This document shows positions 59,813-64,000 of a DNA stretch of 64,000 nucleotides, piece by piece. A program made the position numbers and the translations under genes. The number at the start of each line of letters is the position of its first letter. Within the stretch, counting starts at the first letter, position 1. Under the pieces are notes generated by a model. The model had not been told where the DNA came from. It was given only the letters and a program-made list of their open reading frames with translations, and searched no databases. Source of the stretch: JANQRA01 sp035550735 (GTDB lineage Bacteria; Actinomycetota; Acidimicrobiia; Spongiisociales; ZC4RG35); NCBI GenBank assembly GCA_035550735.1, contig DASZOM010000017.1:1-64000 (forward strand), read 5' to 3'.

Positions 59813-61186
59813 ATGAGCCGGCTCGCCCTCGTCGCTCTCCTGCTCGCCGCGTGCGCCGGCGAGCCGGCGACGATCACGGAGGTGTCGCCGCCGACCACAG
59901 CGCCGTCCCCTCGGGTCACCACCACCGATCCGGGCATCGAAGTTCGGATCCAGGGATGCGAGACGCCACCGGTGACATTCAGTGCCCTCTGCGAGATCTA
60001 CGACCTCTTGGAGACCTGGTACGTAGACGCCCCGCTCGACGACACCGCACTGGCCGGCCACGCCGTCACCGGGTTGGAGGAGTTCGCCTCCACCGACAGC
60101 GAAGACCCGCCACGGACGCTGTTCTGCGCCATCCCCGACCAGGCTTTCATCAACTTCTGCGATGCGCTGGCCGACCTTGTCGAGGAGTCCGCGATCCCGG
60201 TCGAGGAAGCCGTCGAGGCGGCCGTGGCCCACATGGTGGACACCGGTCTCGGCCCTTTCACCTACTACCTCCCGCCCGAACAGGCCGGGACCTTGCGTCT
60301 GAATGGCGTCGTGGGCGGGATCGGCGTGCTGCTCGACGCACGCGATGCGGCTGGGTCGAAGTGCGCTCGCATCAACGAGGTGTGCCGGCTCCAGGTCGTG
60401 GTCGTCTTCGAGGACAACCCCGCCGCCGGCGCCGGGCTCGGTGAGGGGGACTTCATCGTCGCCATCGACGGTGCCCCGGTCTCGGGCATGGGCTTCGCCG
60501 AGGCGGTGTCGGCGATCGCCGGGGACGAGACGGGAAGTGTCACCCTCACGGTCGACCGGGGCGGGAACACGATCGATCTCGTCATCGAGCGCTCCCCGCT
60601 CTCCGTGCCCACGGTGGAGATCGACCTTCCCCGCGAGGACGTCGGCTACATCCGCATCCCCGACTTCGAGGCGGACATCCCCAGCCTGGTCGTGGCAGGC
60701 CTCGAGGAGCTCGCCGCCACCGGCGTGGGCACGATCGTGGTCGACCTCCGCGACAACCCCGGCGGCTATGTCGACGCGGTGATCGAGGTAGCCGACGAGT
60801 TCGTCGACGAAGGGCTGCTCATGGTGAGCGATGCCCCTTCCGAGCATCTGGAGTACGACGCGATCGCGGGTGGGCTGATCACCACCCAGCGTCTCCTCGT
60901 CCTCGTCAACCAGGGCACCGCCTCGGCGGCGGAGGTGCTGGCCGGCGCACTGCGTGACCGACGGGAGGCGGTGGTGATCGGCACCAAGACCTTCGGTAAG
61001 GATGCTGTGCAGATACCCTTCACCTTGCGCAATGGCGGTGAGTTCCACGTGGCGGTCGCCCGCTGGTCGACACCCAACGGCGACACCGCCGGCAATGGTG
61101 GGCTCAGCCCCGACCGCGAGGTGAGATGGCCCGACGGCGCATCCGTCGACGAGATCGTCGACTTGGCCCTGGAAGCAGCCTCATGA
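59813..61186 (+). CDS. S41-family PDZ protease lipoprotein, first copy
   Basis: A 457-residue C-terminal-processing-protease-like lipoprotein. Lipobox LLAAC gives Cys14. A helical N-terminal domain (about 55-160) precedes a PDZ domain (about 165-262) with an extra disulfide-like pair C184/C191, and the protease core has VDLRDNPGGYVDAV, catalytic Ser371 in NQGTASAAEV and Lys396 in KTFGKDAVQ. I chose the ATG at 59813 over upstream starts because CATAAT lies 7 bases before it. It overlaps its paralogue (ATGA). Confidence 0.88.
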   Translation: MSRLALVALLLAACAGEPATITEVSPPTTAPSPRVTTTDPGIEVRIQGCETPPVTFSALCEIYDLLETWYVDAPLDDTALAGHAVTGLEEFASTDSEDPPRTLFCAIPDQAFINFCDALADLVEESAIPVEEAVEAAVAHMVDTGLGPFTYYLPPEQAGTLRLNGVVGGIGVLLDARDAAGSKCARINEVCRLQVVVVFEDNPAAGAGLGEGDFIVAIDGAPVSGMGFAEAVSAIAGDETGSVTLTVDRGGNTIDLVIERSPLSVPTVEIDLPREDVGYIRIPDFEADIPSLVVAGLEELAATGVGTIVVDLRDNPGGYVDAVIEVADEFVDEGLLMVSDAPSEHLEYDAIAGGLITTQRLLVLVNQGTASAAEVLAGALRDRREAVVIGTKTFGKDAVQIPFTLRNGGEFHVAVARWSTPNGDTAGNGGLSPDREVRWPDGASVDEIVDLALEAAS

Positions 61187-62583
61187 CCCGAAACCGAACG
61201 CTGACGGCCTTCGTCGTCCTCACCATCGTCGTGGCGGGGTGCTCCAGGGACGGCGGGTCCTCGTCCACCACCACGGGATCGTCGACATCTGCGGACGCCA
61301 CCTCCACCACGCTCGGCCCGGGGACATCCGCGACCACGGGAACCGACCGTCCCCTCGACGTGGTCGCCTGTGACGACGCATCCGAGGACATAGTCATCGT
61401 CTGCGAGGCGTACGACCTGATCAAGACCCACTACGTCGACGAGGTAGACGACGCCACGCTGGTCGAGGCGGCAGTCACCGCACTCGAGGTCCTCGACGGC
61501 TCCGCATCCACCGAGCCCCTCGCCTGCGCCCCGCCGACGGATGGGTTCGCCGAGGCCTGCCGGACCGCCACGGTGAGCGCCGACGACGGCCCCCAGGCTG
61601 CGGAGGCGATGGTCGCCGGGTTCGCCACATATGCCCTCGACCCCAACTCCGCCTATCTCGACGAGCAGTCTCTGGCACTGCTCGAGGAGGAGCAGGAAGG
61701 GGAGATCGAAGGGATCGGGGCGTTGGTGTCACCCGAGGACGAGACGATCCCCGGCGACAACAAGCAGTGCTCCGTGGTCTCGGAGACCTGTCGGATCCTG
61801 ATCGTGTCCACCATCGCCGGCGCACCTGCCGAGGCAGCCGGCCTGAAGAGCGAGGACGTGCTGCTCGAGGTCGACGGCGAGTCGATACTGGGGTTGTCCG
61901 TCGACGAGGTGACGGCCCGGGTGCGGGGCCCGGCGGGCAGCCCGGTCGATCTCACCCTGGAAAGGGACGGGGAGCCGTACGAGGTGACCATCACCCGCGC
62001 CGCCGTCGTGATCCCCCTCGTCGTCCAGGAGACATTCGGCGACGTGGGCTATGTCGCCCTCAACGCATTCACCGGCAACGCCGAGTCTCAGTTCGAGGAG
62101 GCGGTGGTCGACCTGCTGGGTGAGGGGGTGGACGAGCTGGTCTTCGACCTGCGGAACAACCCGGGAGGCTTTCTCACCACCGCCATCGAGGTCACCTCGG
62201 TCTTCCTCGACGAGGGCGACGTGGTCGTCACCGAGGGGCCCGACGAGACCACCAACTACCCGGTCGACGGTGATGCCATCGTCCCCGAGGACATCGAGAT
62301 CACGGTGGTGGTCAACCGGGGCAGCGCCTCGGCCTCAGAGGTGGTCGCCGCCGCACTCCAGGAGCGGGAGCGGGTCACCGTGGTTGGTGAGAACACGTTC
62401 GGCAAGAACACCGTGCAGCAGCGCTTCTCCTTGTCGAACGGTGGTGCGCTGAAGCTGACGATCGCCCGCTGGCTCACCCCCGGCGGTCACGACTTCGGCG
62501 GCACCGGGGTCACCCCGGACGTCGAGCTCGACGTGGACACCCTCGCCCCGGAGGAGCTGGTCGCCGCGATCACCGGCGCCTGA
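61183..62583 (+). CDS. S41-family PDZ protease lipoprotein, second copy
   Basis: A 466-residue paralogue of the upstream gene. Lipobox VVAGC gives Cys20, followed by a Ser/Thr-rich spacer. ICRI-type cysteines are conserved in the PDZ domain (KQCSVVSETCRILIV). The protease core has FDLRNNPGGFLTTAIEV, catalytic Ser in NRGSASASEVV and Lys in NTFGKNTVQQ. Both copies keep the catalytic dyad, so both should be active on extracytoplasmic proteins. The ATG overlaps the first copy, so they form an operon. Confidence 0.88.
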   Translation: MTRNRTLTAFVVLTIVVAGCSRDGGSSSTTTGSSTSADATSTTLGPGTSATTGTDRPLDVVACDDASEDIVIVCEAYDLIKTHYVDEVDDATLVEAAVTALEVLDGSASTEPLACAPPTDGFAEACRTATVSADDGPQAAEAMVAGFATYALDPNSAYLDEQSLALLEEEQEGEIEGIGALVSPEDETIPGDNKQCSVVSETCRILIVSTIAGAPAEAAGLKSEDVLLEVDGESILGLSVDEVTARVRGPAGSPVDLTLERDGEPYEVTITRAAVVIPLVVQETFGDVGYVALNAFTGNAESQFEEAVVDLLGEGVDELVFDLRNNPGGFLTTAIEVTSVFLDEGDVVVTEGPDETTNYPVDGDAIVPEDIEITVVVNRGSASASEVVAAALQERERVTVVGENTFGKNTVQQRFSLSNGGALKLTIARWLTPGGHDFGGTGVTPDVELDVDTLAPEELVAAITGA

Positions 62584-62595
62584 GTCGGCCCAGGG

Positions 62596-63237
62596 TCAGC
62601 CGTCCACCCCGGGATATGCGATCCCGGTGTTGGCATGGCAGTCGTAGCCGTGCGGGTTCTTCCCCAGATACTGCTGGTGGTAGTCCTCGGCGTAGTAGTA
62701 GTCGCCCAGGGCCTCGATCTCCGTCGTGATCTCCCCGAAACCCCGTTCGCTCAGGACCGCCTGATAGACGTCCTTCGACCGCTTGGCCTGATCGAGTTGC
62801 TCGTCCGTGGTGGTGTAGATGGCCGAGCGATACTGGGTGCCGATGTCATTGCCCTGCCGGTAGCCCTGGGTCGGGTCATGGGTCTCCCAAAACACACGGA
62901 GCAGCTCGTCATATGACACGCGGTCCGGGAAGTAGACGACCTCGACCACCTCGGCGTGACCGGTACGGCCCGTGCAGACCTCCTCGTAGGAGGGGTTGGG
63001 CGTGACGCCACCCGCATATCCGGCCGACGTCGTGTAGACGCCGGGCATCTTCCAGAACCTGCGCTCGGCGCCCCAGAAGCACCCCATCCCGAACACGGCG
63101 ACCTCGGTTCCCTCGGGGAACGGCCCCACCAGCTGGTTGCCGTTGACGAAATGCCGCTCGGGGACCGGCACCGGCTGGTCACGGCCGGGCAGGGTCTGCT
63201 CCGGTGCGGGCATCTCCTGGTTCTTCCTGCCGAACAT
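62596..63237 (-). CDS. msrA: Peptide methionine (S)-S-oxide reductase
   Basis: A 213-residue MsrA that repairs oxidised methionine. The active-site FGMGCFWGAERRFW with catalytic Cys, GYAGGVTPNPSYEEVCTGRTGHAEVV and DIGTQYRSAIY are typical. The C-terminal YDCHANTGIAYPG carries a possible resolving Cys. I chose the ATG at 63237 (MFGRKNQEMP), with GGAGGAGG about 8 bases upstream; a TTG two codons earlier is the alternative. Confidence 0.94.
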   Translation of the reverse strand: MFGRKNQEMPAPEQTLPGRDQPVPVPERHFVNGNQLVGPFPEGTEVAVFGMGCFWGAERRFWKMPGVYTTSAGYAGGVTPNPSYEEVCTGRTGHAEVVEVVYFPDRVSYDELLRVFWETHDPTQGYRQGNDIGTQYRSAIYTTTDEQLDQAKRSKDVYQAVLSERGFGEITTEIEALGDYYYAEDYHQQYLGKNPHGYDCHANTGIAYPGVDG

Positions 63238-63262
63238 CGTCAACCTCCTCCGTGGACCGTGC

Positions 63263-63646
63263 TCAGTCGGTCACGATCGCCTCGAGCTCCATCTCCACGA
63301 CCCAACGCGGGTCGAGCAAGTCGGCTACTACAACCATTGTGGCCGCCGGTCGTATTTCCGAGAACACCTCGCCGTGGGCGGCTCCGATCGCACCGGCGTG
63401 ACCGGCATCGGTGATGAACATCCGGGTGCGCACCACGTGCTCCGGGGCGCCACCGGCCTGCGCCAGCGCCTCGAGCATGATCTCGAGACATCTCCTGGTC
63501 TGGGCACCGGGGTCGGGATCGACGAAGTCGGTGGGCCAGATCGGTGCGGTGCCGGCGACGAGGACTCGATCGCCGACCCTGACCGCACGGCTGAAGCCGA
63601 CAGTGGGCTCGAAGGGCGAGCCGGAGGAGATGTTGCGACGTGACAT
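63263..63646 (-). CDS. RidA/YjgF-family (Rid) protein
   Basis: A 127-residue Rid-fold protein (MSRRNISSGSPFEPTVGFSR). The motif VRTRMFITDAG contains the conserved Arg that stabilises imine intermediates in RidA, and PAATMVVVADLLDPRWVVEMELEAIV is the usual end (in parts). It may deaminate enamine/imine metabolites; its subgroup is unclear. TACCCT lies 8 bases before the ATG. The longer frame to 63703 is not supported. Confidence 0.85.
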   Translation of the reverse strand: MSRRNISSGSPFEPTVGFSRAVRVGDRVLVAGTAPIWPTDFVDPDPGAQTRRCLEIMLEALAQAGGAPEHVVRTRMFITDAGHAGAIGAAHGEVFSEIRPAATMVVVADLLDPRWVVEMELEAIVTD

Positions 63647-63796
63647 GAGGGCAAAGGGTATGCGGCGGAGGCGACCTGCGGGCTGGGACGGTTCCCATGA
63701 CACCCGATTTCGTCAAGTAGCACAAGGGAAAACGGCCGGAAGCCCAACTTCGCACTTCACCCACCGGTAACCATTGGGTAGGGTTCCCGTCACCCC

Positions 63797-64000
63797 ATGC
63801 GGCCGCTTCGCCCTCTATCGGCACTCCTCGCCTCCGCCCTCCTGGTCTCGGTTCTCACCTCCGGCGAGCCATTGGCACGCGCCCAGTCGACCGGAGATGC
63901 CCAGGATGCCGCCCAGAGAGCACAGCAACGGGCCGAAGCCGCAACCGGTCTGGTCGACGAGGCGGTGGCCAACCGGGACCAGATCGAGAGGATGCTGGCC
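63797..64000 (+). CDS. Secreted coiled-coil protein, N-terminal part
   Basis: The frame starts at ATG 63797 and is still open at the window end (68 codons). A signal peptide (MRPLRPLSALLASALLVSVL, cut after about ARAQ) is followed by a charged heptad-rich stretch (AQDAAQRAQQRAEAATGLVD). The resemblance to the start of the coiled-coil M23 peptidase at 25191 suggests a similar division or wall protein, but the rest is not visible. Confidence 0.65.
   Translation, partial: MRPLRPLSALLASALLVSVLTSGEPLARAQSTGDAQDAAQRAQQRAEAATGLVDEAVANRDQIERMLA

Overview
This is a high-GC, densely packed chromosome segment from an aerobic actinobacterium. The evidence is GC-rich third codon positions, actinobacterial families (RsiG-like c-di-GMP anti-sigma factor, DUF222/HNH protein, MenJ-like reductase, B12-dependent NrdJ under NrdR-type boxes) and pervasive leaderless promoters (TAnnnT, 6 bases, start codon). 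The sequence does not fix the class; an acidimicrobial-type lineage is my guess. I saw no tRNA, rRNA, transposase or CRISPR array.

Layout. 1-3107: end of a winged-helix gene facing nuoABCD (NADH dehydrogenase connecting module, without nuoE-N). 3176-8910: SufS-like PLP enzyme, orphan histidine kinase with a secreted partner, MenJ-like reductase, Rex. 8951-9995: an AbiEi/DUF559-like nuclease gene bracketed by inverted copies of a 50-bp palindromic repeat that recurs as a pair at 33234-33352. 10047-19720: two divergent respiratory operons, the most unusual part of the window. One encodes a b6f-like Rieske/cytochrome b complex with a 2[4Fe-4S] ferredoxin, a four-helix membrane protein and a diheme cytochrome carrying calcium-type repeats. 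The other encodes a CcoN-like protein that has lost all six haem and copper ligands, a CcoO-like cytochrome c and a diheme cytochrome c. Three of these proteins share one N-terminal cytoplasmic module.

19741-33207: glutaredoxin-like protein, a probable 6C-like structured RNA with terminator, a 32-residue membrane protein, SAM hydroxide adenosyltransferase, Clp1/Grc3-like kinase, CAP protein, DnaA-box cluster, YbjN protein, type II asparaginase, RsiG-like protein, M23 peptidase, a MoaD-membrane fusion, quinone oxidoreductase, lutABC and a YczE-like protein. 33450-36559: a two-component system flanked by two secreted proteins of matching design. 36711-40240: nrdJ with its control region. 40333-52137: DUF222/HNH protein, Lon-like protease, methyltransferase, nucleobase permease, DDAH-like hydrolase, AzlCD exporter, DeoD, small enzymes and an ABC-2 exporter. 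52180-54730: hutU and an arginase-fold hydrolase. 54814-64000: dusB, Nei-like glycosylase, thioesterase, lipoprotein, maf, amidohydrolase, tandem S41 protease lipoproteins, msrA, a Rid protein, and the start of a secreted coiled-coil protein.

Together the genes describe a menaquinone-based aerobe that oxidises lactate and histidine. NADH enters through Nuo, Rex senses NADH/NAD, and electrons may pass through an unusual bc/pseudo-oxidase assembly whose function cannot be read from sequence. Most functions are inferred from motifs read by eye; no database search was possible.
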